Below, one piece after another: positions 33,154 to 42,183 of a stretch of DNA of 45,687 nt. A program made the position numbers and the translations under genes. Below the pieces are notes generated by a model, which saw only the letters and a list, made by a program, of their open reading frames with translations, was not told where the DNA came from and made no database searches. The DNA is from Pseudoflavonifractor phocaeensis (GTDB taxonomy: Bacteria; Bacillota; Clostridia; Oscillospirales; Oscillospiraceae): contig NZ_JACLZC010000018.1 in the NCBI RefSeq assembly GCF_016901735.1, forward strand, positions 1 to 45,687, given 5' to 3'. The number at the start of each line of letters is the position of its first letter. Position 1 is the first letter of the stretch.

Positions 33154-33197
33154 CTAACTCCCCCTTTTCTCTTTTCTTCCCGCTGGAAGTTGTTTCT

Positions 33198-33226
33198 ATT
33201 CTAGTAAATATCTTTTTTGTAGTCAA
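33198..33226 (-). promoter_or_regulatory. Promoter for the zinc-ribbon operon
   Basis: On the minus strand: TTGACT (33221-33226), 17-base spacer, TAGAAT (33198-33203), 45 bases upstream of the start. The surrounding 200 bases are very AT-rich. Confidence 0.7.
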
Positions 33227-33343
33227 GAATAATTACCCAACTTATGTTATTTTTAATCGTTAATTCTCCTGTCATAACTCTGTTATAATCAAAACCAAAA
33301 ATTATTTTTTAAGAACATAGTATTCTTAGCCCGGTAAAATAGC

Positions 33344-33393
33344 AAAAAAGCCTGGTTCCCTGGCACACCGCCAAGAGGGAATCAGGCTTTTTT
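33344..33393. terminator. Terminator after cinA
   Basis: Long stem AAAAAAGCCTG-TTCCCT with its complement, symmetrical with A-run and T-run ends, so active on either strand. It lies 10 bases beyond the cinA stop. Confidence 0.85.
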
Positions 33394-33402
33394 GTCTTTT
33401 TT

Positions 33403-34659
33403 TCAGAAGATCAACAGACCGGTCAGATAGCGCCGCACCAGGTCAAAGGCGTGGTGGGACGCCACGGTGCGGATGCGCTCCCGGCCGCTGCCGGCCCGCA
33501 CCTCCCGCACATAGGTCCCCTTGTCCGTGGCAAGGGCCACATACACCAGCCCCACCGGGTTGCCCCGGTCATCCTGGTCGGGACCGGCCACGCCGGTGGC
33601 AGACACCGCCAAATCACACCCCAGCACCCGCCGGGCACCCTCCGCCATGGCCTTGGCCACCTGGGCGGACACCGCGCCGTACTTATCCAGCAGGTCCGCC
33701 GGCACGCCCAGCACCGACTTTTTGATCTCGCTGGAATAGCTCACCACGCCGCCCCGGAACACCGCCGACGCCCCGGGCAGATCGGTCATCCGCTTGGCAA
33801 TGAGGCCGCCGGTGCAGCTCTCCGCCGTGCCCAGGGTCTTTTTCTGTCCCTTCAAAAGGGCCAGCACCGCCTCCTCCAAAGAGCCGATGTCCGCGCCGTA
33901 GACCTTGTCGCCAAAGATGCCCCTTAACTGGGCCTCCACCGGCGCGATGAGGGAAATGGCCTGGTGGTGGTCCGCCGCCTTGGCGGTGATGCGCAGCTCA
34001 CATTCCCCCTCCTTGGCGTAGGGCGCCAGGGTGGGATTGGTCATGACCTGCATCTCGTCCCGCAGCCGGGCCTCCATGGCCGACTCGCCGATGCCGAAGA
34101 GCTTCAACGTCCGGGAGACGATCACCCCGTCGGCCAGGTCCTGCAAGTAGGGGATGGCCCGATAGCGGAACATGGCCCGGCACTCTCTGGGGGGACCGGG
34201 CAGCATAATCACCCGCACGCCGCCCGATTCAAAGGCGCAGCCGGGGGCGGTGCCCCAGTCGTTGGAAAAGATGGTGCACCCCTCGGGGAGCATGGCCTGC
34301 TGGAGGTTGTTGTCCGTCATGGGCCGGTCGGGGTGGAGGCGGGCAAAATAGTCCCGGATGCGCTGGGCGGACCCCTCGTCAAAGACCAGCTTTTTGCCAA
34401 AACACTCGGCCAGCACGTTTTTGGTCAGGTCGTCGCAGGTGGGCCCCAGTCCGCCGGTGGTGATGATGAGGTCGGCCCGTGTCTTGGCCAGCTCCACCGC
34501 CGCCTTGAGGCGCTGGGGATTGTCGCCCACCACGGTGTGATAATAGACGTTGATCCCCAGGGTGGAAAGGCCCTGGGAGAGCATTTGGGCGTCGGTATTG
34601 GCGATGTTGCCCAGCAGCAATTCGGTGCCCACGGCGATGAGCTCGGCGGTATGTGACAT
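33403..34659 (-). CDS. cinA: CinA-family competence/damage-inducible protein
   Basis: A 418-residue two-domain CinA. The N-terminal molybdopterin-binding-like (COG1058) domain starts AELIAVGTELLLGNIANTDA and carries TTGGLGPTCDDLTK. The C-terminal NMN-deamidase-type domain has TAESCTGGLIAKRMTDLPGAS and the later AVSATGVAGPD. Together these recycle pyridine nucleotides (ADP-ribose pyrophosphatase/NMN amidohydrolase activities known in the family). The ATG at 34659 has AAGGAAG upstream. It lies 48 bases after thiI in the same direction. Confidence 0.94.
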   Translation of the reverse strand: MSHTAELIAVGTELLLGNIANTDAQMLSQGLSTLGINVYYHTVVGDNPQRLKAAVELAKTRADLIITTGGLGPTCDDLTKNVLAECFGKKLVFDEGSAQRIRDYFARLHPDRPMTDNNLQQAMLPEGCTIFSNDWGTAPGCAFESGGVRVIMLPGPPRECRAMFRYRAIPYLQDLADGVIVSRTLKLFGIGESAMEARLRDEMQVMTNPTLAPYAKEGECELRITAKAADHHQAISLIAPVEAQLRGIFGDKVYGADIGSLEEAVLALLKGQKKTLGTAESCTGGLIAKRMTDLPGASAVFRGGVVSYSSEIKKSVLGVPADLLDKYGAVSAQVAKAMAEGARRVLGCDLAVSATGVAGPDQDDRGNPVGLVYVALATDKGTYVREVRAGSGRERIRTVASHHAFDLVRRYLTGLLIF

Positions 34660-34707
34660 AACAATGCACTTCCTTTTCTGGTTTGAACGGGGGAGGGCGT
34701 CCGGCCG

Positions 34708-35880
34708 TCAGGGGTCGATCTTGATGCGCTCGATGCCCTCCACCGCCGCCCGGACCATGGCGTCAATGTCCAGGCTGGCCTCGGCGGCCCGGCACTCCTC
34801 CTCGGTGGGGCGGAGCCGGGGATGGCGGGGGGTAAAGACGGTGCAGCAGTCCTCATAGGGGAGGATGGAGGTCTCAAAGGTGCCGATCTTCCGGGCAATG
34901 GTGACGATTTCCTCCTTGTCCATGCCCACCACCGGCCGCAGGATGGGCAGGTCGGTAACCGCGCTGGTCACCCCCATGGCCTCCATGGTCTGGCTGGCCA
35001 CCTGGCCCAGACACTCGCCGGTGACGATGGCCCCGGCCTGGACCCGGCCGGCCACCTGGGCGGCAATGCGCATCATAAAGCGGCGCATGATGATGGTAAA
35101 CAGATCCTCGGGGCAGGAGCGGCGCAGCTCCTCCTGAATGTCGGTGAAGGGCACCACATGGACGATGAGCCGCCCACACCAGGGGGTCAGCTCCTTGGCC
35201 AGGGTGAGGACCTTTTCCTTGGCCTCTTCGGAGGTGTAGGGGTAGGAGAAGAAGTGGACCATATCCAGGGCGATCCCCCGCTTGGCAATCATCCAGGAGG
35301 CCACCGGCGAGTCGATGCCGCCCGAAAGGAGGGACACCGCCCGGCCGTTCACCCCCACCGGCAGGCCGCCGGCGCCGGGCTTGGGGTCGGCGTGGACATA
35401 AGCCGCCGCGTCCCGCACCTCCAGGTGGACGGTGAGCTCCGGGCTGTGGACGTCCACCTTCAGATTGGGGTAGCGCTCGTCCAGCTCGCCGCCCACCCAC
35501 TGGGACAGCTGAATGGAGGTCATGGGGAAGGTCTTGTCCGCCCGCTTGGACTCCACCTTAAAGGTCTTGGCCTTGGAGAGCTCGTCGCCCAGGTAGGAGC
35601 AGGCGGCCTCCAGCATTTCCTCCTTGGTCTTGCCGCAGGCCCGGGCCCGGGACAGCCCCACAATGCCGAATACCCGGCTCATGGCCTCGTAGGCCCGGTC
35701 CATGTCGCAGTCGGGGCTCTGAGGCTCCACGTACATGGTGGACTGCTTGGTGTACACCTTGAATTTGCCCAGGGCGCGGAGGCGGCGCTGGGCATTGGCA
35801 ATGAGCTTATCCTCAAACCGGCGGCGGTTGAGGCCCTTGAGCACCAGCTCGCCCAGCTTGAGCAAAATAATTTCTTCCAT
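34708..35880 (-). CDS. thiI: tRNA 4-thiouridine synthase ThiI
   Basis: ThiI makes s4U8 in tRNA and in some organisms supplies sulfur for the thiamine thiazole. The 390-residue protein has an N-terminal ferredoxin-like segment, a THUMP domain (about 60-165) and a PP-loop ATPase with SLLSGGIDSP (motif around 184-192). There is no C-terminal rhodanese domain, as is usual in Firmicutes and archaea, which points to the tRNA role. The ATG at 35880 (MEEIILLKLG) with AAAGGAAA is preferred to a start at 35949 that would begin upstream of the promoter. It is followed by cinA. Confidence 0.94.
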   Translation of the reverse strand: MEEIILLKLGELVLKGLNRRRFEDKLIANAQRRLRALGKFKVYTKQSTMYVEPQSPDCDMDRAYEAMSRVFGIVGLSRARACGKTKEEMLEAACSYLGDELSKAKTFKVESKRADKTFPMTSIQLSQWVGGELDERYPNLKVDVHSPELTVHLEVRDAAAYVHADPKPGAGGLPVGVNGRAVSLLSGGIDSPVASWMIAKRGIALDMVHFFSYPYTSEEAKEKVLTLAKELTPWCGRLIVHVVPFTDIQEELRRSCPEDLFTIIMRRFMMRIAAQVAGRVQAGAIVTGECLGQVASQTMEAMGVTSAVTDLPILRPVVGMDKEEIVTIARKIGTFETSILPYEDCCTVFTPRHPRLRPTEEECRAAEASLDIDAMVRAAVEGIERIKIDP

Positions 35881-35920
35881 AATCGGTTTCCTTTCTGGTT
35901 CTTTCCCTTTGGTAAGGTAC

Positions 35921-35949
35921 ATTATATCCGATTTGGAGGTGGGAGGCAA
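35921..35949 (-). promoter_or_regulatory. Promoter for thiI-cinA
   Basis: On the minus strand: TTGCCT (35944-35949), 17-base spacer, TATAAT (35921-35926), 41 bases upstream of the thiI ATG. Confidence 0.65.
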
Positions 35950-35964
35950 GGGAAACGGGAGCGC

Positions 35965-36003
35965 GCAAAAAAGTCCCCCGGACGCTTGCGCGTCCGGGGG
36001 ACT
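35965..36003 (-). terminator. Terminator after the PFOR gene
   Basis: Perfect 14-bp stem AGTCCCCCGGACGC with its complement (35972-35985/35990-36003), followed on the minus strand by TTTTTT. Confidence 0.88.
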
Positions 36004-36034
36004 GTGCGATCCCGCCGCAGGCGGGAATCAGATC

Positions 36035-39000
36035 TTACTTGTAGAGCTCGGTCAGCTTGACCAGGTGCTCGTAACGGGCCTTGGCGGCCTCCTCGTTCTG
36101 GGCGAAGAGCTCCTTGGCGCGGTCGGGGAAGGACCGGGTCAGGGAGGAGTAGCGGGCCTCGTTCAGCAGGAACTCCTGGTAACCGCCGGCGGGCGCCTTG
36201 GAATCCAGGGTGAAGGGATTCTGGCCGGCAGCCTTGGCGGCGGGGTTGAAGCGGAACAGGTTCCAGTAGCCGCAGTCCACGGCCTTCTTCATCTCGCCCT
36301 GGCAGTTGGTCATGCCGCCCTTGATGGAGTGCATCTCACAGGGCGCATAGCCGATGATGAGGGAGGGGCCGTTGTAGTTGACGGCCTCGTTGATGGCCTT
36401 CAGGGTCTGGGCCTGGTTGGAGCCCATGGCCACCTGAGCCACATAGACGTAGCCGTACTGCATGGCGATCTCCGCCAGGCTCTTCTTGGGCGTGGTCTTA
36501 CCGGCGGCGGCGAACTGCGCCACCTGGCCGATGTTGGAGGACTTGGAGGCCTGTCCGCCGGTGTTGGAGTACACCTCGGTGTCGAACACGAAGACATTGA
36601 TGTCCTCGCCAGAAGCCAGGACGTGGTCCAAGCCGCCGTAGCCGATGTCGTAGGCCCAGCCGTCGCCGCCGAAGATCCAGACGGCCTTCTTGGAGAGGTA
36701 CTCCTTGTCAGCCAGGACTTCCTTGGACAGCTCGCAGCCGGCGGCAGCGGCCTTCTCCAGCTCGGCAACCAGAGCCTTGGTGGCGTCGGCATTGGCCACG
36801 CCGTCCTCGGCGGTCTCGAAGTACTTGTCGGCAGCGGCCTTCAGCTCGGCGGAAGCCTGCTCGGCAGCGGCGATCTCCTTGACCTTGGCCTGGAGACGCT
36901 CGCGGATGGCCTTCTGGCCGTAGTACAGGCCCAGGCCGTGCTCGGCGTTATCCTCGAACAGGGAGTTGGCCCAAGCGGGACCCTTGCCGTCCTTGTTGAC
37001 GGTGTAGGGAGAGGTAGCAGCGGGGCCGCCCCAGATGGAGGAACAGCCGGTGGCGTTGGAGATATACATACGCTCGCCGCAGACCTGGGTCACCAGGCGG
37101 GCATACGCGGTCTCGGCACAGCCGGCGCAGGAGCCGGAGAACTCCAGCAGAGGCTGCTTGAACTGGCTCTCCTTGACGTTGTTGGTGCTCTCCATGTCGG
37201 CCTTGGGGGCAACCTTGGCCACCATGTAGTCGAACACGCCCTGCTGAGCGGCCTCGCCCTCCTGGGGAACCATGGTCAGGGCCTTCACGGGGCAGATCTT
37301 GGCGCACACGCCGCAGCCCATACAATCCAGAGGAGACACGGCGATGGAGAACTTATAGGTGCCCTTGCCCTTGCCGGCCTTGATGTCCACGATCTTGGCG
37401 GCCTCGGGCGCGGCGGCGGCCTCGGCGTCGGTCAGAGCGTAGGGACGGATGGTGGCGTGGGGGCAGACGTAGGAGCACTGGTTACACTGGATACACTTGG
37501 TGGAATCCCAGGTGGGAACGGTCACGGCAACGCCGCGCTTCTCATAGGCGGAAGCGCCCTGCTGGAAGGTGCCGTCCACATAGCCCTCAAAGGCGGAGAC
37601 AGGCAGGGAATCGCCGTCCATCTTGTTGATGGGAACCAGCAGATCCTTCACCATCTTCACGGTGCCCTCGCGGCCCTCCATGACGCTCTCGGTGGTCTCG
37701 TCCTGCGCGGTGGCCCAGGAGGCGGGAACCTCGAACTTCTTGAAGGCGGTGGCGCCGATGTCGATGGCCTTGTGGTTCATGTCCACGATGTCCTGGCCCT
37801 TCTTCAGGTAGGAGTGGGTGGCGGCATCCTTCATGTACTGGATGGCCTCCTCAGAGGGCATGACCTTCGCCAGAGCGAAGAAGGCGGACTGGAGGATGGT
37901 GTTGGTACGCTTGCCCATGCCGATCTCGATGGCCAGGTCGATGGCGTTGATGGTGTAGACCTGGATGTTGTGCTCGGCGATGTAGCGCTTGGCCACGGCG
38001 GGCATGTGGTGATCCAGCTCCTCATCGCTCCACTGGCAGTTGATGAGGAAGGTACCGCCGTCCTTCACGTCGCGGACCATGGGGAAGCCCTTGACGATGT
38101 AGGAGGGCACGTGGCAGGCCACGAAGTCGGCCTTGTTGATGTAGTAGGGGGCGCGGATGGGCTCGTCGCCGAAGCGCAGGTGGCTGATGGTCACGCCGCC
38201 GGTCTTTTTGGAGTCGTACTGGAAGTACGCCTGGACATACTTGTCGGTGTGGTCGCCGATGATCTTGATGGAGTTCTTGTTGGCGCCCACGGTGCCGTCG
38301 CCGCCCAGGCCCCAGAACTTGCACTCGATGGTGCCGGGAGCCGCGGTGTTGGGAGAGGGCTTCTCCTCCAGGGACATGCCGGTCACGTCGTCCACGATGC
38401 CGATGGTGAACTGGGCCTTGGGGGCGGCCTTGGTCAGTTCCTCATAGACAGCGAACACGGAAGCGGGCGGGGTATCCTTGGAGCCCAGGCCGTAGCGGCC
38501 GCCGATGACGGTCTTGTCGGTGATGCCGGCATTGGCCAGAGCGGTGACCACGTCCAGGTACAGAGGCTCGCCCTGGGCGCCGGGCTCCTTGGTGCGGTCC
38601 AGCACGGCAATCTTCTTGGCGGTGGCGGGGATGGCGGCGATGAGCTTGTCGGCGCGGAAGGGCCGGTACAGGCGGACCTTCACCAGGCCCACCTTCTCAC
38701 CGTGGGCGTTCAGGTAGTCGATGACTTCCTCGGCCACGTCGCAGATGGAGCCCATGGCGATGATGACGCGGTCAGCGTCCTCGGCGCCGTAGTAGTTGAA
38801 CAGCTGATAGTTGGTGCCCAGCTTGGCGTTGACCTTGCCCATGTACTCCTCGACGATGCCGGGAACGGCGTCGTAGTACTTGTTGGAGGCCTCACGATGC
38901 TGGAAGAACACGTCGCCGTTCTCGTGGGAGCCACGCATGACGGGACGGTCGGGGTTGAGGGCGCGCTTGCGGAAGGCTTCCACAGCGTCCATATCCACCA

Positions 39001-39580
39001 TTTCCTTCAGGTCGTCGTAATCCCAGATGGCGACCTTCTGGATCTCATGGGAGGTACGGAAGCCGTCGAAGAAGTTGATGAAGGGCACGCGGCTCTTCAG
39101 GGTGGCCAGGTGCGCGACGGCGGCCAGGTCCATGACCTCCTGCACGTTGCCCTCGGCCAGCATGGCGAAGCCGGTCTGGCGGCAGGCCATGACGTCGGAG
39201 TGATCGCCGAAGATGTTCAGCGCGTGGCTGGCCACGGTACGGGCGGACACGTGGAACACGCAGGGCAGCAGCTCGCCGGCGATCTTGTACATGTTGGGGA
39301 TCATCAGCAGCAGGCCCTGAGAGGCGGTGTAGGTGGTGGTCAGGGCGCCGGCGGCCAGGGAGCCGTGGACGGTACCCGCAGCACCGGCCTCAGACTGCAT
39401 CTCGATGACCTTGACGGTGGTGCCGAAGATGTTCTTGCGGCCCGCGGCAGCCCACTGGTCCACATTGTCGGCCATGGGGCTGGAGGGGGTAATGGGGTAG
39501 ATACCCGCGACCTCGGTGAAGGCGTAGGATACATGGGCGGCCGCTGTATTGCCGTCCATCGTTTTCAGCTTTCTCGCCAT
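36035..39580 (-). CDS. nifJ: Pyruvate:ferredoxin (flavodoxin) oxidoreductase, homodimeric type
   Basis: This 1181-residue enzyme oxidises pyruvate to acetyl-CoA and CO2 and reduces ferredoxin, a central catabolic step in anaerobic clostridia. Domain order is the classical single-chain one. The N-terminal pyrimidine-binding part has AGIYPITPSSPMAD and EMQSEAGAAGTVHGSLAAGA. The CoA/transketolase-like and gamma domains follow. Two [4Fe-4S] ferredoxin motifs come next (CIQCNQCSYVCP near residue 697, CMGCGVCAKICP near 755). The proximal cluster cysteines are in CAGC near 821. The TPP-binding GDGWAYDIGYGGLDH is near 977, with a later Cys in APCEMHS. The ATG at 39580 has AAGGAGG upstream. It is monocistronic. 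Codon use is strongly biased, as in highly expressed genes. Confidence 0.97.
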   Translation of the reverse strand: MARKLKTMDGNTAAAHVSYAFTEVAGIYPITPSSPMADNVDQWAAAGRKNIFGTTVKVIEMQSEAGAAGTVHGSLAAGALTTTYTASQGLLLMIPNMYKIAGELLPCVFHVSARTVASHALNIFGDHSDVMACRQTGFAMLAEGNVQEVMDLAAVAHLATLKSRVPFINFFDGFRTSHEIQKVAIWDYDDLKEMVDMDAVEAFRKRALNPDRPVMRGSHENGDVFFQHREASNKYYDAVPGIVEEYMGKVNAKLGTNYQLFNYYGAEDADRVIIAMGSICDVAEEVIDYLNAHGEKVGLVKVRLYRPFRADKLIAAIPATAKKIAVLDRTKEPGAQGEPLYLDVVTALANAGITDKTVIGGRYGLGSKDTPPASVFAVYEELTKAAPKAQFTIGIVDDVTGMSLEEKPSPNTAAPGTIECKFWGLGGDGTVGANKNSIKIIGDHTDKYVQAYFQYDSKKTGGVTISHLRFGDEPIRAPYYINKADFVACHVPSYIVKGFPMVRDVKDGGTFLINCQWSDEELDHHMPAVAKRYIAEHNIQVYTINAIDLAIEIGMGKRTNTILQSAFFALAKVMPSEEAIQYMKDAATHSYLKKGQDIVDMNHKAIDIGATAFKKFEVPASWATAQDETTESVMEGREGTVKMVKDLLVPINKMDGDSLPVSAFEGYVDGTFQQGASAYEKRGVAVTVPTWDSTKCIQCNQCSYVCPHATIRPYALTDAEAAAAPEAAKIVDIKAGKGKGTYKFSIAVSPLDCMGCGVCAKICPVKALTMVPQEGEAAQQGVFDYMVAKVAPKADMESTNNVKESQFKQPLLEFSGSCAGCAETAYARLVTQVCGERMYISNATGCSSIWGGPAATSPYTVNKDGKGPAWANSLFEDNAEHGLGLYYGQKAIRERLQAKVKEIAAAEQASAELKAAADKYFETAEDGVANADATKALVAELEKAAAAGCELSKEVLADKEYLSKKAVWIFGGDGWAYDIGYGGLDHVLASGEDINVFVFDTEVYSNTGGQASKSSNIGQVAQFAAAGKTTPKKSLAEIAMQYGYVYVAQVAMGSNQAQTLKAINEAVNYNGPSLIIGYAPCEMHSIKGGMTNCQGEMKKAVDCGYWNLFRFNPAAKAAGQNPFTLDSKAPAGGYQEFLLNEARYSSLTRSFPDRAKELFAQNEEAAKARYEHLVKLTELYK

Positions 39581-39628
39581 GAAACGATTCCTCCTTAAGT
39601 GGTGGTTTTCCTTTTCAGCAGCGTCTAT

Positions 39629-39657
39629 ATTTTAGCACCATCTCTTCCGTTTGTAAA
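39629..39657 (-). promoter_or_regulatory. Promoter for the PFOR gene
   Basis: On the minus strand: TTTACA (39652-39657), 17-base spacer, TAAAAT (39629-39634), about 48 bases upstream of the start. Confidence 0.65.
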
Positions 39658-39758
39658 TCATTCTGTGGGAAAACTGCCCAGTTTTTTGGGAAAAAATTTT
39701 TCCTCCTCTAGTCGCCTCCGCCAAAGGAGGGGCTTTTTATTTTTTGCGTTCCGGCGTA

Positions 39759-39787
39759 TTGCGCATTTTCTCTTGTCCGAATATACT
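39759..39787 (+). promoter_or_regulatory. Putative promoter for comM
   Basis: TTGCGC (39759-39764), 17-base spacer, TATACT (39782-39787). It lies in the 339-base gap between the divergent PFOR gene and comM. That gap also holds the PFOR promoter and a small CCTCC/GGAGG hairpin with a T-run at 39710-39745; nothing else was recognised there. Confidence 0.5.
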
Positions 39788-39919
39788 ATATTTGGCAAAA
39801 TTTTTTCATCTGTATCCAGTCCGGGCCATTTGTTTCCGGCGGGGCCCGGAGTCCGGGCGTCATGCCGGTCTCCGCGCCGCCGGGGCGGCGGAAACTGTAA
39901 AAAACAGGGAGGTCCTTTT

Positions 39920-41443
39920 ATGCTGTGTGTGATACGCTCGCTGGGTCTGAGCGGGGTCAACGGATACGAGGTGCGGGCCGAGTGCGACCTGTCCAACGGC
40001 CTGCCCGCCTTTGAGGTGGTGGGCCTCCCCGACGCCGCCGTCAAGGAGGCCCGGGACCGGGTGCGCTCCGCCATCCGCAACTGCGGCTTTTCCTTTCCCG
40101 TCTCCCGCATCACCGTCAATCTCTCTCCCGCCGACCGGCGGAAAGGGGGTACGGTGTACGACCTGCCCATTTTGACCGGCATCCTGGCCGCCGGCGGACA
40201 GCTCCCCCCGCCGCCCCCGGACGCCGCCTTTGTGGGGGAGCTCTCCCTGGGAGGCGCGCTCCGTCCGGTGGCCGGAATGCTCCCCATGGCCCTGGCCGCC
40301 AAGCGGGCGGGCATCAAAGCCCTCTTTGTCCCCGCCGACGCCGCCGCAGAGGCCACCCTGGCTGGGGACGGCCTCACCGTCTACCCGGTAGAAAATGTGA
40401 CACAGTTAGTCCATCATCTACAAGGCCGCGCCCCGATCCCCCCGGCGGAGCGGTGGACGCCCGCCGCCGGGGCGGCGTGCTGCCCCGATTTTGCCGACGT
40501 AAAGGGACAGGAACAGGTTAAGCGCGCCCTGGAGATCGCCGCCGCCGGCGGGCACAACATCGCCATGATCGGTCCGCCCGGGTCGGGCAAGTCCATGCTG
40601 GCCCGGCGCTTACCCTCCATCTTACCCGACCTCTCCCCCCGGGAGGCCCTGGAGTCCACCGAGATCCACTCCGTCATGGGTCTGACCTCCCGGGAAATGC
40701 CCATGGTCATTCTCCGGCCCTTCCGGGCCCCCCATCACAGCATTTCCGCCACCGGCATGGCCGGCGGCGGCTCCCCCATCCCAAAGCCGGGGGAAATCTC
40801 CCTGGCTCACAACGGCGTTTTGTTCCTGGACGAGTTGCCCGAATTCCACAAGGACGTGCTGGAGGTCCTCCGCCAGCCCCTGGAGGAGGGGGTGGTCCAC
40901 ATCACCCGCTCCGCCGCCAGCGAGACCTTTCCCAGCCGCTTCATGCTGGTGTGCGCCATGAATCCCTGTAAATGCGGGTGGTACGGTCAGCCCGGCGGAC
41001 GGTGCCGCTGCTCCCCCCAGGAGGTCCGCCGCTATCTGGGCAAGCTGTCCGGGCCCCTGCTGGACCGCATCGACCTCTATGTGGAGGTGCCCGCCCTCAC
41101 CTTTGAGGAGCTGTCCGCCAAGCCCCGGGCCGAGTCCTCCGCCGCCATAAAAGCCCGGGTCAACGCCGCCCGGGCGGTCCAGACCCAACGCTTCGGCCCG
41201 GATGGCCCCGACTGCAACGCCCATATGTCCCCCCGGGAAATGGGGGAGCACTGCGCCCTGGACCCAACCTGCCAGGCGGTGATGGAGGGGGCCTTTCAGC
41301 GTATGGGCCTCACCGCCCGCAGCTACGACCGTATTTTAAGGGTGGCCCGCACCATCGCCGACCTGGACGGCGTCCAGACCATCCAGGTCCGCCACCTGGC
41401 CGAGGCCATCCAATACCGGGAAAGCGCCTATTTCCGGCGCTGA
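39920..41443 (+). CDS. comM: ComM/YifB-family AAA+ ATPase (Mg-chelatase-like)
   Basis: A 507-residue protein of the ComM/YifB family. ComM is a hexameric helicase that promotes branch migration during natural transformation in Gram-negatives; the Firmicutes role is less defined. The N-terminal ChlI-like domain opens MLCVIRSLGLSGVNGYEV and holds VGLPDAAVKEARDRVR. The AAA+ core has Walker A GPPGSGKS near residue 217, GVLFLDELPEF as Walker B and a C-terminal Mg_chelatase_C part. A cysteine cluster (NPCKCGWYG...CRC) in the core is usual for the family. The ATG at 39920 has AGGGAGG; frames reaching back to 39599 are not conserved. Confidence 0.93.
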   Translation: MLCVIRSLGLSGVNGYEVRAECDLSNGLPAFEVVGLPDAAVKEARDRVRSAIRNCGFSFPVSRITVNLSPADRRKGGTVYDLPILTGILAAGGQLPPPPPDAAFVGELSLGGALRPVAGMLPMALAAKRAGIKALFVPADAAAEATLAGDGLTVYPVENVTQLVHHLQGRAPIPPAERWTPAAGAACCPDFADVKGQEQVKRALEIAAAGGHNIAMIGPPGSGKSMLARRLPSILPDLSPREALESTEIHSVMGLTSREMPMVILRPFRAPHHSISATGMAGGGSPIPKPGEISLAHNGVLFLDELPEFHKDVLEVLRQPLEEGVVHITRSAASETFPSRFMLVCAMNPCKCGWYGQPGGRCRCSPQEVRRYLGKLSGPLLDRIDLYVEVPALTFEELSAKPRAESSAAIKARVNAARAVQTQRFGPDGPDCNAHMSPREMGEHCALDPTCQAVMEGAFQRMGLTARSYDRILRVARTIADLDGVQTIQVRHLAEAIQYRESAYFRR

Positions 41444-41461
41444 ATTTGGGACTCATTTTAT

Positions 41462-41475
41462 AGAACAATCGTTTG
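41462..41475 (+). promoter_or_regulatory. Probable LexA (SOS) box upstream of lexA
   Basis: AGAACAATCGTTTG is close to the Firmicutes SOS box CGAACRNRYGTTYC: GAAC-N4-GTT is intact, with differences at the ends and one centre base. It overlaps the -35 box of the lexA promoter, fitting autorepression. Confidence 0.65.
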
Positions 41476-41501
41476 TATTTTTCTCCCCGGTATGGTATAA
41501 T
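41473..41501 (+). promoter_or_regulatory. Promoter for the lexA-ogt-xthA operon
   Basis: TTGTAT (41473-41478), 17-base spacer, TATAAT (41496-41501) preceded by TGG. It is 53 bases upstream of the lexA ATG and overlaps the LexA box at its -35 end. Confidence 0.7.
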
Positions 41502-41554
41502 AGCACCAGGACCTCCCTAACTTCACTCATTCCACCGGAAGGAGGCATCGCCTG

Positions 41555-42181
41555 ATGAAGGCCATTACACCCAAACAGCAGCAAGTTTATGATTTTATCG
41601 TCGCCTTTCAAAACCAGCACGGTTATCCCCCCTCCGTTCGGGAGATCGGCGCCCAGGTGGGGCTGAAATCTCCCTCTACCGTCCATTTCCACCTCAAGGG
41701 TCTGGAGCGGGCCGGACTCATCGAAAAAGCCGAGGGCAAGACCCGCGCCATTACGGTGGTGGCCGCCTCGGGCGGCCGCGCCGCCGCCGACACGCCCAAA
41801 GCCCCTGCACGCCGGGAGCGTATCCCGGTGGTGGGCAACGTGGCCGCCGGCGCGCCCATCCTGGCCGAGCAGTGCATCGAGGATTACCTCACCTTTGACA
41901 CCGGCGGGCAGGAGGAGGAATACTTTGCCCTGCGGGTCCGGGGCGAGTCCATGCTGGGGGCCGGTATCCTGCCCGGCGACCTGGTGGTGGTCCACCAGCA
42001 GACGGAAGCCCACAGCGGTCAGATCGTCGTGGCCCTTTTCGAGGACGAGGCCACGGTCAAGACCCTGCGCCGCCGGGGCGGCAAGATCTGGCTCATGCCG
42101 GAAAACCCCGATTATGAGCCCATCGACGGCACCAAGGCCCAGATCATCGGCAAGGTGGTGGCGGTGGTCCGCCGGTACTGA
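41555..42181 (+). CDS. lexA: SOS repressor LexA
   Basis: LexA represses SOS genes and is inactivated by RecA-stimulated self-cleavage. The 208-residue protein has an N-terminal winged helix (TPKQQQVYDFIVAFQNQHGY, PPSVREIG, SPSTVHFHL recognition helix). It then has a linker and an S24 protease domain: cleavage site Ala98-Gly99 in NVAAGAP, nucleophile Ser132 in RGESM, and Lys169 in EDEATVKTL. The ATG at 41555 has GGAAGGAGG. ogt follows after two bases, so a DNA-damage operon under direct LexA control is likely. Confidence 0.97.
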   Translation: MKAITPKQQQVYDFIVAFQNQHGYPPSVREIGAQVGLKSPSTVHFHLKGLERAGLIEKAEGKTRAITVVAASGGRAAADTPKAPARRERIPVVGNVAAGAPILAEQCIEDYLTFDTGGQEEEYFALRVRGESMLGAGILPGDLVVVHQQTEAHSGQIVVALFEDEATVKTLRRRGGKIWLMPENPDYEPIDGTKAQIIGKVVAVVRRY

Positions 42182-42183
42182 GC

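Noticed and set aside
35735..39598. A 1287-codon open frame on the plus strand opposite the PFOR gene
   Set aside because: It is the antisense shadow of a GC-biased, highly expressed gene. Its product is Gly/Leu/Val/His-rich without any domain, and the opposite frame is an unmistakable PFOR.
39599..39919. Upstream extension of the comM frame
   Set aside because: The extension runs through both promoters of the PFOR-comM gap and lacks family similarity; the ATG at 39920 has a strong ribosome binding site.
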